A stretch of 64,000 bases of DNA from an uncultured Maribacter sp. (GCA_947498505.1 CANMKG010000004.1:241098-305097); one strand, 5' to 3'. Positions 42,619 through 51,525 are shown, counted from the stretch's first letter. The notes: generated by a model not told the origin, from the letters alone. Program-made: numbers and translations.

Positions 42619-44646
42619 TTATTTAAGAACAACATTAATGGTATCACCATTTTGAATATGTTTATTAAAAATTAATTTAGAATTCTCATTGGTTATTTTA
42701 ACCTGAAGTTTTTTGCCCTTTCTGGTAACATGTATATTAAAATTACTATCAAAAGCTTTTATATTTTCTAGCGCCATATGGTTCCAATTTTTTGGTAATC
42801 TAGGCGTGCATTTAAAACTATCTAATCCAGTAGGAATAATTCCAAACATTCCCTCGGTAAAAACTCTACAATACAAACCACTTTCGGCAGAAAGGTGTGC
42901 CATACTACCTTCTGGGTAAGCCTCCACAACATATGGTACTCGATTCCCAAGTAGCCTAATTGTAGAAAATTCAATAAGCTTCTGGGTTGATAATTCCTTA
43001 GCTCCTGCTAGGTAAGTTCCTCTCAGCGCATAAAGTGTACCTCTGTCCCAAAAAATTTCTGAATTTGATTTTTTGGGGTGATTTTTTTCCACATGAACAC
43101 CATTTTTTGTCCAAAGGTTTTCAAAGAGAGCTTTTGTTGTTTCTTCGGATCTATTGAATATTCCAACAACTAAAGGTAAACAAATCCAATGTCTAAGCTG
43201 GTTGTGTTCTTTGTAATATTTGTAAGTATCTAGTCCTTCAATATTACTTCCAAAATAGGACTCTATAGCTAAAAAAAGTTTTTGTGCTTGGTCTTTATAT
43301 TTTTGAATGTCGTCTTCAGGTTTTTTTAAGGATTTAGCTAAATCTATAGCTAGGTTAAGTGCCCCGTAATATAGACTGGATGTAGATAAGTTGGCGTTAC
43401 CTGTTTCAATTCGACCTTCCATTTCATCAGACTCAGAAGATACAACACCAAAATTGTTTAAGTTTCTATTATTGTATTCAAGACACCAAGAAATAAGTGG
43501 CCATAGTTTTTTTGCAGTGGTTCCGCTTCCTGAAGTTAGCGCATATTGTAATGCTCCATAGGCTATCATTGCAGCATCTCCACGGTCTAAAGTGTTAATA
43601 GGAGCATCCCCCTCCATTTCAAAAGAATAGCGAATATTTTTATAATCGTCGGTGATTTCTTTGGTATACAAATCGTACATGTTTATTGCAGCCTTGTTTC
43701 CTGTTTCATAACCTAGATACGGGAAAAAGGGGTTAACATACTCTGCCTGATCATTTGCCCAGAAACCCACATAATACCTACCACCTCCAGGGGAGTGTAT
43801 AAGCCCGAGTTTAGATTCGAAAATACTTTCTGAGGCTCTTATTTTAGAAAATTCAAATAGCGTGTTTAGTGTTTTGTTTGGTGTGACTAATGTCAGGGAA
43901 TTTTTTATTTGAGCTAAATAATTGTTACGCTCATTTAAAAATTCATTACTAGTTACGTCTATTTCTTTTTCTTCATTTAAGGTGGCTGATATTCCTATGG
44001 AGAAACTATAAGAAGCACCTTGGTTAATTGTAAAGCTGTTTTTTATGTTGGATGTAGAAATCGCACTGTATTTTCCCTTTACACCTTTGGAGGTTTTTTT
44101 TCTATAGTTATTGTTTCCTAATAGCGTTATGCTTTTTTCCGAAAGGTTCGTAAGTTTCCATTCTTCAATGAAAATTCGCTGTGACATTGAAGGGTAAAAA
44201 GTTCTTGTAAGAGCAATTCCATGAACAGGTGCATGTTTAAATTGCAGCTTTCCATTTATAATAACCTTTTCTACATCTCCAGGAACGTATATTTTATCAT
44301 TAATGATAATATCCGGAAGAATGTCATCATTGTAAACATCTTTAAAATATGCTCTATAATGTTTCCATTCAGGGTCATTTGTTTTTATAAATGTTCTTAG
44401 TTGGGGAAAGAAAATTTCTCTTGAAATAGATAGTTTTTTATTTTCATCAATTTTATATGAGACAATTCCCGCAACCAGCTTACCAGCCATTTCAATGTTG
44501 TCCTCATAAGGTAAATTATCTTCATTGGTGACATCTAAATTTATTTCGGTATTACTTTGTATTGCCCAAAACTCTTTTTGTTGAGCATTAATCATGTTTA
44601 GCATTAGTATTATGCAGAGTAGCGCTTGCGGTAGTTTAAATTTCAT
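42619..44646 (-). CDS. Exported six-hairpin glycosidase-like protein
   Basis: 675 aa with signal peptide MKFKLPQALLCIILMLNMINAQ. Residues ~25-260 form a beta-sandwich-like N-terminal part. Residues ~265-580 look like an (alpha/alpha)6 toroid: FSKIRASESIFESKLGLIHSPG, YVGFWANDQAEYVNPFFPYLG, TLDRGDAAMIAYGALQYAL, EIFWDRGTLYALRGTYLAG. A small C-terminal beta domain ends IFNKHIQNGDTINVVLK. The acidic residues in WANDQAEY and EMEGRIETGN are candidate catalytic acids. The superfamily includes GH65, GH78 and GH94-type enzymes. No SusC/D pair or other CAZyme lies nearby, so the substrate is unknown. Confidence 0.7.
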   Translation of the reverse strand: MKFKLPQALLCIILMLNMINAQQKEFWAIQSNTEINLDVTNEDNLPYEDNIEMAGKLVAGIVSYKIDENKKLSISREIFFPQLRTFIKTNDPEWKHYRAYFKDVYNDDILPDIIINDKIYVPGDVEKVIINGKLQFKHAPVHGIALTRTFYPSMSQRIFIEEWKLTNLSEKSITLLGNNNYRKKTSKGVKGKYSAISTSNIKNSFTINQGASYSFSIGISATLNEEKEIDVTSNEFLNERNNYLAQIKNSLTLVTPNKTLNTLFEFSKIRASESIFESKLGLIHSPGGGRYYVGFWANDQAEYVNPFFPYLGYETGNKAAINMYDLYTKEITDDYKNIRYSFEMEGDAPINTLDRGDAAMIAYGALQYALTSGSGTTAKKLWPLISWCLEYNNRNLNNFGVVSSESDEMEGRIETGNANLSTSSLYYGALNLAIDLAKSLKKPEDDIQKYKDQAQKLFLAIESYFGSNIEGLDTYKYYKEHNQLRHWICLPLVVGIFNRSEETTKALFENLWTKNGVHVEKNHPKKSNSEIFWDRGTLYALRGTYLAGAKELSTQKLIEFSTIRLLGNRVPYVVEAYPEGSMAHLSAESGLYCRVFTEGMFGIIPTGLDSFKCTPRLPKNWNHMALENIKAFDSNFNIHVTRKGKKLQVKITNENSKLIFNKHIQNGDTINVVLK

Positions 44647-44741
44647 TTTTTTCGATTGGAATTATTATTGAAATAATCGGAGCAAAAAGGTACAAAAACC
44701 AGTAGGCTATTTAATGCCTCTTAGCATATAAATTTTGGAAA

Positions 44742-44770
44742 TAAAAAAAGCCCCTTAAAAAGGGGCTTTA
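44742..44770 (-). terminator. Terminator of tRNA-Lys
   Basis: Minus strand: stem AAAGCCCC / GGGGCTTT with a TTTTTAA loop and a T-run, immediately after the tRNA. Confidence 0.9.
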
Positions 44771-44774
44771 AAAG

Positions 44775-44850
44775 TGGTGACCGGGCTGGGGCTCGAACCC
44801 AGGACCCTCTCCTTAAAAGGGAGATGCTCTACCAACTGAGCTACCAGGTC
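44775..44850 (-). tRNA. tRNA-Lys (anticodon TTT)
   Basis: Minus strand. The acceptor arms GACCTGG / CCCGGTC pair with one G-U. The D-arm is TAGCTCAGTTGGTAGAGCA. The anticodon stem TCTCC / GGAGA encloses CTTTTAA, with TTT at 34-36. The T-arm contains GGTTCGAGCC. The discriminator is A and the CCA end is encoded, unlike the tRNA-Leu in this window. Confidence 0.96.
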
Positions 44851-44991
44851 ATTTAATTTCGCAAAGCATATTGCTGATTGCGGGTGCAAATATAAGAGCA
44901 TTAATTTATTTTACAAGCCAAATTTATAAGAATTTTATTTTTTTTTGATTTAATGACAAATTAGCTCAATTTTGCAGCAAAAGTAAATCAT

Positions 44992-45507
44992 ATGAAAATT
45001 GTTTTAGTGGGATATATGGGGAGTGGAAAAACTACTGTAGGTGAGATACTTGCAAAAAAACTAAATGCAACCTTCATTGATTTAGATGAAAATATTGAGG
45101 AAAAGACGGGAAAAAGTATTCCTGAAATTTTTTCTGAGAAAGGAGAGATTTTTTTTAGAAAAAAGGAAAATGAATGTTTGCTTGATGTGTTAAATACGCA
45201 AAATAACTTTATTTTATCTACTGGTGGAGGAACTCCTTGTTATGGCAATAACATGAACCAAATACTGGAAGCAACGAAAAACGTTTTTTACCTAAAAGTG
45301 AGTATACCAGAATTGGTCCAAAGATTATCAAATGAGAAAGACTCTAGACCTTTGGTTAAAAGTATTTCAGATGAGGAGTTGCCAGACTTTATAGGTAAAC
45401 ATTTATTCGAAAGAAGTTTTTACTATATGCAAGCGCATCATGTTATTGAGAGTAAAAACAGAAATGTAAGCGAAATGGTTGATGAAATAGCAGCCTTGCT
45501 AGTCTAG
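44992..45507 (+). CDS. aroK: Shikimate kinase
   Basis: 171 aa. It phosphorylates shikimate at the 3-hydroxyl in aromatic amino acid synthesis. The P-loop GYMGSGKTTVG is at residues ~7-17, the substrate site has FIDLDENIEEKTG and FFRKKENE, and Walker B-like STGGGTPC follows. The lid Arg is in KDSRPLV. It stands alone, with no other aro genes close by. A box CAATTTTG (one mismatch to TAnnTTTG) lies 17 bases upstream. The 3' end overlaps the convergent phosphoribosyltransferase by 9 bases. Confidence 0.95.
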   Translation: MKIVLVGYMGSGKTTVGEILAKKLNATFIDLDENIEEKTGKSIPEIFSEKGEIFFRKKENECLLDVLNTQNNFILSTGGGTPCYGNNMNQILEATKNVFYLKVSIPELVQRLSNEKDSRPLVKSISDEELPDFIGKHLFERSFYYMQAHHVIESKNRNVSEMVDEIAALLV

Positions 45508-45996
45508 ATAAACCATGTCTTTTTTTGCCTCAAAGTGCACATGAACATGCTCTTGTAAGGAGGTAGATAAAGAAATTCCCTTATAATCCGCTTTAACAGG
45601 ATATTTTTTGTGATTACGGTTAACAAGTACTGCAGTTTTTAAACGTTTAAGTGGTGTTTTTAAAAAATGATGCACGCCGTATATTAATGTTGTTCCAGAG
45701 TTTAATACATCGTCAACTAAAACAATGGATTTATTGGTTAGTTCTTCTAAAGGGATAGAAGTTGAAACTCCACTTTGTAAAGGGTCTTTTTTATCCATAC
45801 TTACTTTACAAAGAACAATATCAGAGTTTGTTACCTCTCTAAGGACAGACTGAATTTTTTTAGCAAATTTTAAGCCACCACCATCAATACCAGCAATAAC
45901 AATTTCTTTTTCATTAACGTTTGCTTCATAAATTTGATAAGCAATTCGTTTAATTTTATGTTGAATTTCTTGATGCGATAAAATTTTATTTTGCAT
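45499..45996 (-). CDS. Phosphoribosyltransferase, PyrR-like
   Basis: 165 aa type I PRTase. The PRPP-binding loop is IVLVDDVLNSGTTLIYGV and the N-terminal part has GIDGGGLKFAKKI. PyrR-type proteins of this size are uracil PRTases and, in Firmicutes, RNA-binding regulators; no pyr gene is near, so regulation cannot be inferred. The C terminus is His-rich (LQEHVHVHFEAK). A TATATTTG box lies 19 bases upstream of the ATG. Its end overlaps aroK by 9 bases, tail to tail. Confidence 0.85.
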   Translation of the reverse strand: MQNKILSHQEIQHKIKRIAYQIYEANVNEKEIVIAGIDGGGLKFAKKIQSVLREVTNSDIVLCKVSMDKKDPLQSGVSTSIPLEELTNKSIVLVDDVLNSGTTLIYGVHHFLKTPLKRLKTAVLVNRNHKKYPVKADYKGISLSTSLQEHVHVHFEAKKDMVYLD

Positions 45997-46015
45997 TTGC
46001 TTGGTGTTTCTTATT

Positions 46016-46023
46016 CAAATATA
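46016..46023 (-). promoter_or_regulatory. -7 box of the phosphoribosyltransferase gene
   Basis: TATATTTG on the minus strand, a perfect TAnnTTTG, 19 bases before the ATG. No matching -33 box was found at the usual distance. Confidence 0.45.
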
Positions 46024-46039
46024 GAAAAAGCACAGTACT

Positions 46040-46411
46040 TTATTCTTCTTCATCTAAATAACCATCAATTTCTCTTCGGTCTTTTTTGGTAGGCCTTCCA
46101 GTTCCTTTTTTACGATAATAGTCTTTGGAATACTGCAACAATTCTTGATGCTCAAACTCTGTTTTTGGAGTTTTATCAGTTCTATACAGCCCAACAATTT
46201 TTGCCCCAACTCTATTTGGAGGAATTTCAATAACTGCAAGTTGATAATTAATTTGATTTTTACGAACGATGATGTCATCAGAAGGAAAAACCTCTCGAGA
46301 GGGTTTGACCACCTGATTATTTATTTTTACATGTCCTTTTTTACAGGCCGTTGTTGCTAAATTTCGAGTTTTGAAATAGCGTGTGCACCATAAATATTTA
46401 TCAATACGCAT
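46040..46411 (-). CDS. S4-domain RNA-binding protein, Hsp15-like
   Basis: 123 aa. An N-terminal S4 domain (MRIDKYLWCTRYFKTRNLATTACKKGHVKINNQVVKPSREV) is followed by a basic tail (YYRKKGTGRPTKKDRREIDG). This is the Hsp15 (HslR) layout, a protein that binds 50S subunits carrying stalled nascent chains. The start MRIDKYLW is unambiguous. A TACTTTTG box lies 19 bases before the ATG. It overlaps no neighbour and is probably a single-gene unit. The ORF at 46054-46278 in another frame is a shadow. Confidence 0.88.
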   Translation of the reverse strand: MRIDKYLWCTRYFKTRNLATTACKKGHVKINNQVVKPSREVFPSDDIIVRKNQINYQLAVIEIPPNRVGAKIVGLYRTDKTPKTEFEHQELLQYSKDYYRKKGTGRPTKKDRREIDGYLDEEE

Positions 46412-46430
46412 AACAGTGAAAAGTAAAATA

Positions 46431-46438
46431 CAAAAGTA
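46431..46438 (-). promoter_or_regulatory. -7 box of the S4-domain gene
   Basis: TACTTTTG on the minus strand, perfect TAnnTTTG, 19 bases before the ATG. It lies just downstream of the terminator of the preceding barrel gene. Confidence 0.45.
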
Positions 46439-46447
46439 ACAAAAAAG

Positions 46448-46477
46448 AAAAGCCCGTTTATTAGTAAACGGGCTTTA
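46448..46477 (-). terminator. Terminator of the outer-membrane barrel gene
   Basis: Stem AAAGCCCGTTTA / TAAACGGGCTTT with a 4-base loop, flanked by A and T runs, about 20 bases past the stop at 46496. Confidence 0.9.
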
Positions 46478-46495
46478 TAAATTTTTAAAAATCTT

Positions 46496-47113
46496 TTATA
46501 ACTTAAGGGATAACCCAAAAATAATTTGCGAAGGTCTAGAATCTACTCTACCAGATAATGTATTGGAATTGTCAGCAACAAATTTAGATTCATTTTCGGA
46601 TAATCCTCGCTCATATCTAACATCTAAGCCAAGTTTTCCTAGACTTACACCAACACCAATTTGTAGCCCAAGACTAAAATCGTTTTCTAAATCATTCAAT
46701 GTAGGTACCTTTTCTAAATCAGAATCCAAAATATATTGAAATGAAGGTCCTGCAAAAATTTCAAGTGGACCAATTATTTTAGCGCCAACCAGTATCGGTA
46801 AGTCAATCTTACTAACATCGTAAGCAGCATCACTACCATTAATGGTGTAGTTACTTTTAGTTTTGGTGTATACTAATTCTGGACGTATGTAAATTATAGG
46901 TAACTTAAGTTTGTAAAATACCCCTAGGTGATATCCTATTTTACTTTCAGAACCGTCAATTACATCTTCTCCAGCGTTTCCTATGCTTTCAAGTGTTAAA
47001 TCTCCGTTTTGAGCATAGTTTAAACCGGCTTTTACTCCAAAACCTGATTCCTTTTGCGCAAAAGTCACTGCAGAGGTAAGCGATAATACTAAGATTAAGA
47101 GTGTTTTTTTCAT
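46496..47113 (-). CDS. Outer-membrane beta-barrel (porin family) protein
   Basis: 205 aa from the ATG at 47113 (MKKTLLILVLSLTSAVTFAQ, a good signal peptide). The track's first ATG at 47137 adds eight residues before it and is less likely. The mature part shows alternating hydrophobic beta strands starting SGFGVKAGLNYAQNG, the sequence LKLPIIYIRPELVYT and LGLQIGVGVSLGKLGLDVRYERGLS, and ends with a strand RPSQIIFGLSLKL. This is the common 8-strand barrel of the flavobacterial OmpA-like/porin_2 group. Function is likely structural or adhesive. Confidence 0.85.
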   Translation of the reverse strand: MKKTLLILVLSLTSAVTFAQKESGFGVKAGLNYAQNGDLTLESIGNAGEDVIDGSESKIGYHLGVFYKLKLPIIYIRPELVYTKTKSNYTINGSDAAYDVSKIDLPILVGAKIIGPLEIFAGPSFQYILDSDLEKVPTLNDLENDFSLGLQIGVGVSLGKLGLDVRYERGLSENESKFVADNSNTLSGRVDSRPSQIIFGLSLKL

Positions 47114-47232
47114 AACTGTGTTTTTGTTTATTGTCATAAAGTAAAGACAAGTTTACTTTAGGTGTGTTACAGTCTCAACGGTTACACTAAATCTTTATTG
47201 TTTTCTTAAGTTTTTTATGAGGGTGAGTTCAT

Positions 47233-47240
47233 TATCTTTG
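47233..47240 (+). promoter_or_regulatory. -7 box of the tgt operon
   Basis: TATCTTTG followed by C, identical over nine bases to the thrS box, 17 bases before the TTG start of tgt. The -33 position is T-rich but has no TTTG. Confidence 0.55.
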
Positions 47241-47257
47241 CGACTTTAAGATAAGAT

Positions 47258-48388
47258 TTGAAATTTACCATACACAACACAGATTCTCAAAGTAAGGCTA
47301 GAGCAGGAACAATGGTTACTGATCATGGTCCAATTGAAACCCCAATATTTATGCCTGTTGGTACAGTGGCTTCCGTAAAGGGAGTTCACCAAAAGGAATT
47401 AAGGGAAGAAATAAATCCTGATATTATTTTAGGAAACACCTATCATTTGTATTTGCGTCCTAAAACGGGAATACTAGAAAAAGCTGGGGGATTACATAAA
47501 TTTATGGGTTGGGATAGAAATATTTTAACCGATAGTGGAGGGTATCAAGTATATTCTCTTTCTGGAAGAAGAAAAATAAAGGAGGAAGGTGTAAAGTTTA
47601 AATCTCATATTGACGGTTCTTACCATATGTTTACGCCTGAAAACGTAATGGAAATACAACGTACTATTGGCGCTGACATTATTATGGCGTTTGATGAGTG
47701 TACTCCTTACCCTTGCGATTACAATTATGCCAAACGTTCAATGCATATGACGCATCGTTGGTTAGATCGTTGTATAGCGCATTTGGAAAAAACACCATAT
47801 TCTTATGATTATGCTCAAACTTTTTTCCCAATTGTACAAGGGTCAACATATAAAGATTTAAGAAGGCAGTCAGCTGAATATATTGCCAATTCAGGCGCAG
47901 AAGGTAATGCTATTGGTGGCTTGTCTGTAGGAGAGCCTGCCGAGGAAATGTATGCAATGACTGAAGTGGTTTGTGAAATTCTTCCTGAAGATAAACCAAG
48001 ATATTTAATGGGAGTAGGTACACCAATAAATATTCTAGAAAACATTGCCTTAGGAATTGATATGTTTGACTGTGTTATGCCAACACGTAATGCAAGAAAC
48101 GGTATGCTTTTTACGGCGCATGGTACTATAAACATCAAAAATAAAAAATGGGAAGATGATTTTTCTCCAATTGACGAAATGGGAACTACGTTCGTCGATA
48201 GAGAATATTCAAAAGCGTATTTACGTCATCTTTTTGCAGCAAATGAATATTTAGGAAAACAAATAGCAACAATTCATAACCTTGGTTTTTATTTGTGGTT
48301 GGTTCGTGAGGCCAGAAAACATATTTTAGCAGGCGATTTTGCTTCTTGGAAAAACGTGATGGTAAAACAAATGGATAAAAGATTATAA
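47258..48388 (+). CDS. tgt: Queuine tRNA-ribosyltransferase
   Basis: 376 aa from a TTG start; MKFTIHNTDSQSKARAG is the expected N terminus and no upstream ATG is in frame. Tgt exchanges guanine-34 for preQ1 in GUN-anticodon tRNAs. Key segments are ILTDSGGYQVYSLSGRRKI, GADIIMAFDECTPYP, GGLSVGEPAEEM and DCVMPTRNARNG. The canonical zinc ligands CxCxxC...H are not all present: after MPTRNARNGMLFTAHG the matching region lacks the CxCxxC cysteines. A conserved His remains. The stop overlaps the permease start (TAATG). Confidence 0.93.
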   Translation: MKFTIHNTDSQSKARAGTMVTDHGPIETPIFMPVGTVASVKGVHQKELREEINPDIILGNTYHLYLRPKTGILEKAGGLHKFMGWDRNILTDSGGYQVYSLSGRRKIKEEGVKFKSHIDGSYHMFTPENVMEIQRTIGADIIMAFDECTPYPCDYNYAKRSMHMTHRWLDRCIAHLEKTPYSYDYAQTFFPIVQGSTYKDLRRQSAEYIANSGAEGNAIGGLSVGEPAEEMYAMTEVVCEILPEDKPRYLMGVGTPINILENIALGIDMFDCVMPTRNARNGMLFTAHGTINIKNKKWEDDFSPIDEMGTTFVDREYSKAYLRHLFAANEYLGKQIATIHNLGFYLWLVREARKHILAGDFASWKNVMVKQMDKRL

Positions 48389-49464
48389 TGTTAACCATTT
48401 TAGATAGGTACATATTAAAACGATATTTACTCACATTTGCGGTGATGTTAATGTTGTTTATTCCTATTGGCATAATGGCTAATTTGGCGGAGCAAATTTC
48501 CAAAATCATTGATAACGAAGCTCCCTTAAATGAGGTTGTTCTTTATTATGTTGATTTTACGGTTTATATAGGTAGCCTTTTGTTTCCAATATTCCTTTTT
48601 TTATCGGTTATCTTTTTTACGTCCAAATTAGCTAATAACACTGAGATTGTTGCAATATTAAGTTCAGGTGTTTCTTACGGTCGTTTTTTAAGACCATATT
48701 TTATTGGCGCAACTATTATTGCTATTATTATGTTTGTGTTGAGCATGTTTTTGGTTCCTAGAGCTAGCCAAGGCTTTAATGAATTTAAGTTTAAATACCT
48801 GAAGAAGGGCAGACAAGTAAGAGAAACTACTAACATTTTTAATCAGCTTAATGAGACCGATTTTATTTATGTGAGTAGTTTTGACCCTGCAAGACAAATA
48901 GGGTATAATTTTACATTCGAACGTTTTTCAGAAGATAATCAACTAGAATTTAAAATTTCAGCCTCTAATATTAGATGGGTAGATAGTATATATAGACTAA
49001 CATCGTTCAAGAAAAGAAAAATTGTTGGTGATACTGCAATTTTAGAAGCTAAGCCAAGATTAGATACACTTTTCACATTTAGAATTGATGACCTTACTCC
49101 GGTCTCATATGCCGCAGAGACTAAAAATTTATTTGAATTAAACGATTTTATTGAAGACCAAAAACGAAAGGGAGCTTCTAATTTGAATAAATATATTTTG
49201 GAGAAATATAAAAGGTGGGCTCTACCGTTGGCAGCTTTTATTCTAACCATTATTGGTGTGTCTGTTTCATCGGTGAAACATAGAGGAGGTATGGGAATAA
49301 ACCTCGCCTTTGGAATATTAATTGCATTTATTTACATATTTTTTGATAAGGTATTTAGCACGTTAGCAGAGCAATCTGGTTTCTCACCACTACTTGCAGT
49401 AGTTATTCCTAATGTAATTTTTGGAGCACTTGCTTTTTATTTATTGCAAAATGCAAAACGATAG
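48388..49464 (+). CDS. LptF/LptG-family LPS export permease
   Basis: 358 aa YjgP/YjgQ-family protein. Three helices at the N terminus (~12-32, ~50-75, ~100-120), a periplasmic jelly-roll domain (~125-270), and three C-terminal helices (ALPLAAFILTIIGVSVSS, GGMGINLAFGILIAFIYIFF, LLAVVIPNVIFGALAFYL). The N-terminal ILDRYILKRYLLTF is the family signature. It forms the membrane part of the LPS extractor driven by LptB (13.1-13.8 kb). Its start overlaps the tgt stop by one base. Whether it is LptF or LptG cannot be told here. Confidence 0.9.
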   Translation: MLTILDRYILKRYLLTFAVMLMLFIPIGIMANLAEQISKIIDNEAPLNEVVLYYVDFTVYIGSLLFPIFLFLSVIFFTSKLANNTEIVAILSSGVSYGRFLRPYFIGATIIAIIMFVLSMFLVPRASQGFNEFKFKYLKKGRQVRETTNIFNQLNETDFIYVSSFDPARQIGYNFTFERFSEDNQLEFKISASNIRWVDSIYRLTSFKKRKIVGDTAILEAKPRLDTLFTFRIDDLTPVSYAAETKNLFELNDFIEDQKRKGASNLNKYILEKYKRWALPLAAFILTIIGVSVSSVKHRGGMGINLAFGILIAFIYIFFDKVFSTLAEQSGFSPLLAVVIPNVIFGALAFYLLQNAKR

Positions 49465-50341
49465 ATTAAAAAATTTACTTCATCTTCATTTTATAGTTTT
49501 TATTTGGGGGTTTACGGCAGTATTAGGTAAGCTTATTACTATAGATGCTGCACCTTTGGTTTGGTATAGAATGCTTATAGCAACGATATTAATTCTAGGA
49601 TATGTTTTAATTCGGAAGGTAAAATTTAAGTTTTCCAAAAAAACCATGTTGTGGATGATAATCGGGGGAGTAATTATTGCTTTGCATTGGGTTACTTTTT
49701 TTATGGCAATAAAAGTATCTAATGTTTCTGTTGCTTTGGCTACAATGTCTATTGGAACGTTTTTTACTGCTTTTTTAGAACCATTATGGTATAAAAGAAA
49801 AATAATTAAGCACGAAGTGATTTTTGGATTGGTTGTTATTCTAGGGCTATATTATATTTTTAAAGTAGATACAACCTATTGGTACGGAATGCTTTTGGCG
49901 GCAGTTTCTGCCTTTTTAGCATCTTGTTTTACCTTAATTAATGGTAACCTCATTAAAGAGGAAATACCATCAGTAATTTCATTATTTGAATTAGGTTTTG
50001 GGGTTTTGTTTTTAACTGTATACTTTTTGTTTAATCAACAATTTACAACTATTGACTTCTTCAAGTTGTCATTTACAGATTTAGTGTATCTCCTAGTTTT
50101 AGCATCAATTTGTACAGCTTATGCTTTTATTGCTTCGGTAAAAGTTATGCGGCATTTGTCTCCATATACCGTTATGTTAACTATTAACCTTGAACCTGTT
50201 TACGGTATAGTTTTGGCGTTTATTGTTTTAGGAGAAAATAAACAAATAACAAGCTCATTTTATATCGGAGCACTTATAATAATTACTGTAGTGGTTCTAA
50301 ACGGAATACTAAAAAGTAGATTAAAATTAAAGAATAAGTAA
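49451..50341 (+). CDS. DMT-superfamily EamA transporter
   Basis: 296 aa from the ATG at 49451 (MQNDRLKNLLHLHFIVFIWG). The track start TTG 49421 adds residues lying within the permease gene. It has ten membrane helices in two EamA halves: FIWGFTAVLGKLI in the first half, and VMLTINLEPVYGIVLAFIVLGE in the second. These are usually metabolite or amino-acid exporters. It overlaps the 3' end of the LptF/G gene by 14 bases, so it belongs to the tgt operon. Substrate unknown. Confidence 0.87.
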   Translation: MQNDRLKNLLHLHFIVFIWGFTAVLGKLITIDAAPLVWYRMLIATILILGYVLIRKVKFKFSKKTMLWMIIGGVIIALHWVTFFMAIKVSNVSVALATMSIGTFFTAFLEPLWYKRKIIKHEVIFGLVVILGLYYIFKVDTTYWYGMLLAAVSAFLASCFTLINGNLIKEEIPSVISLFELGFGVLFLTVYFLFNQQFTTIDFFKLSFTDLVYLLVLASICTAYAFIASVKVMRHLSPYTVMLTINLEPVYGIVLAFIVLGENKQITSSFYIGALIIITVVVLNGILKSRLKLKNK

Positions 50342-50365
50342 ACAATAAGGTTTGCTTTAAAGTTT

Positions 50366-50373
50366 TATATTTG
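50366..50373 (+). promoter_or_regulatory. -7 box of accA
   Basis: TATATTTG, perfect TAnnTTTG, 31 bases before the accA ATG. A TTTG lies nearby but at only 12 bp spacing, so the -33 box is uncertain. Confidence 0.45.
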
Positions 50374-50404
50374 TGAACTTAAACAAACGAGACCTATTTG
50401 GCTT

Positions 50405-51358
50405 ATGGAATATTTAGATTTTGAACTTCCAATTAAAGAATTGGAAGAGCAGTTGGACAAATGCGTTATTATAGGGGAGGAGAGCGATGTTGATGTTACA
50501 GAAACCTGTAAGCAAATCGAGAAAAAACTTGCCGAAACTAGAAAAGAAATTTATAAAGGACTTACAGCTTGGCAACGTGTTCAGCTTTCAAGACATCCTA
50601 ACAGGCCATATACTTTAGATTATATAAAAGCAATTTGCGGAGATACGTTTTTAGAGCTTCATGGTGATCGTACGGTAAGAGATGATAAAGCTATGATTGG
50701 TGGTCTTGGAAAAATTGGCGACCAAAGTTTTATGCTTATTGGACAGCAAAAAGGTTTTAATACTAAAACACGCCAATATCGCAATTTCGGTATGGCAAAT
50801 CCTGAAGGATATAGAAAAGCATTAAGATTAATGAAATCTGCTGAAAAGTTTGATATTCCTGTGGTGTGTTTTGTGGATACTCCTGGAGCGTATGCTGGTA
50901 TTGAAGCTGAGGAGCGTGGACAAGGAGAGGCAATTGCTCGTAATATTTTAGAAATGACTCGCCTTAAAGTTCCAATTATTGTAGTAATTATTGGAGAAGG
51001 AGCTTCTGGTGGAGCTTTAGGTATAGGAGTTGGAGATAAAGTATTAATGTTAGAAAATACATGGTACTCTGTAATTTCGCCGGAATCATGTTCTTCTATT
51101 TTATGGAGAAGTTGGGAATATAAAGAACAAGCAGCTGAAGCTTTGAAACTTACAGCTCCTGATATGAAAAAACTTAAAATGATCGATGAAATCGTTAAAG
51201 AACCAATTGGAGGAGCACATTCTAATAGGGAAAAAACGTTCGAAACAGTTAAGAACAAAATTGTAACCCATTTTAAGGAATTAGAAAAGTTATCACCAAA
51301 AGAATTGGTGGAGCAACGAATGGAAAAATATTCGAACATGGGTGTTTTTAATGGATAA
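50405..51358 (+). CDS. accA: Acetyl-CoA carboxylase carboxyltransferase subunit alpha
   Basis: 317 aa. With AccD it transfers CO2 from carboxybiotin to acetyl-CoA, giving malonyl-CoA for fatty acid synthesis. It has the crotonase-like core typical of Acc[51 protein letters not shown], and [32 protein letters not shown]. Length matches E. coli AccA (319). It stands alone, away from accBCD, and has a terminator. The 255-aa ORF on the opposite strand is a shadow. Confidence 0.97.
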   Translation: MEYLDFELPIKELEEQLDKCVIIGEESDVDVTETCKQIEKKLAETRKEIYKGLTAWQRVQLSRHPNRPYTLDYIKAICGDTFLELHGDRTVRDDKAMIGGLGKIGDQSFMLIGQQKGFNTKTRQYRNFGMANPEGYRKALRLMKSAEKFDIPVVCFVDTPGAYAGIEAEERGQGEAIARNILEMTRLKVPIIVVIIGEGASGGALGIGVGDKVLMLENTWYSVISPESCSSILWRSWEYKEQAAEALKLTAPDMKKLKMIDEIVKEPIGGAHSNREKTFETVKNKIVTHFKELEKLSPKELVEQRMEKYSNMGVFNG

Positions 51359-51381
51359 CCCTGAATACTAAGAAGTTTCTT

Positions 51382-51415
51382 AAAATCCGGAACATAAAAC
51401 TTCCGGATTTTTTTT
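51382..51415 (+). terminator. accA terminator
   Basis: Stem AAATCCGGAA / TTCCGGATTT with an 8-base loop and an eight-T run, about 25 bases after the stop. Confidence 0.92.
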
Positions 51416-51512
51416 GTTATCAACATAAAATCGTAACTTATAAACAGGCTATTGTTAACTAGCAGTTAATATCCAAAATTGGGTATTCTATGTTAACTTA
51501 AGGTTAATTGCA

Positions 51513-51520
51513 TACTTTCG
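51513..51520 (+). promoter_or_regulatory. Probable dnaB -7 box close to the ATG
   Basis: TACTTTCG, one mismatch to TAnnTTTG, ending 5 bases before the ATG at 51526. The spacing equals that of the lptB and rluF boxes and suggests a leaderless transcript. It also argues against the track's TTG start at 51508, which lies upstream of the box. Confidence 0.4.
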
Positions 51521-51525
51521 TAACT

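Noticed and set aside
39508-44850. tRNA genes as integration sites of a genomic island
   Set aside because: I looked for an integrase or a repeated tRNA 3' end near both tRNAs and found neither.
46054-46278. 74-aa ORF in another frame of the S4-domain gene
   Set aside because: Same strand but out of frame with the S4 protein; low-complexity Leu/Lys composition.
50659-51426. 255-aa ORF on the minus strand antisense to accA
   Set aside because: It lies opposite a clear accA gene, is rich in Ser, Pro and Ile as expected from reverse reading, and has no recognisable motif.
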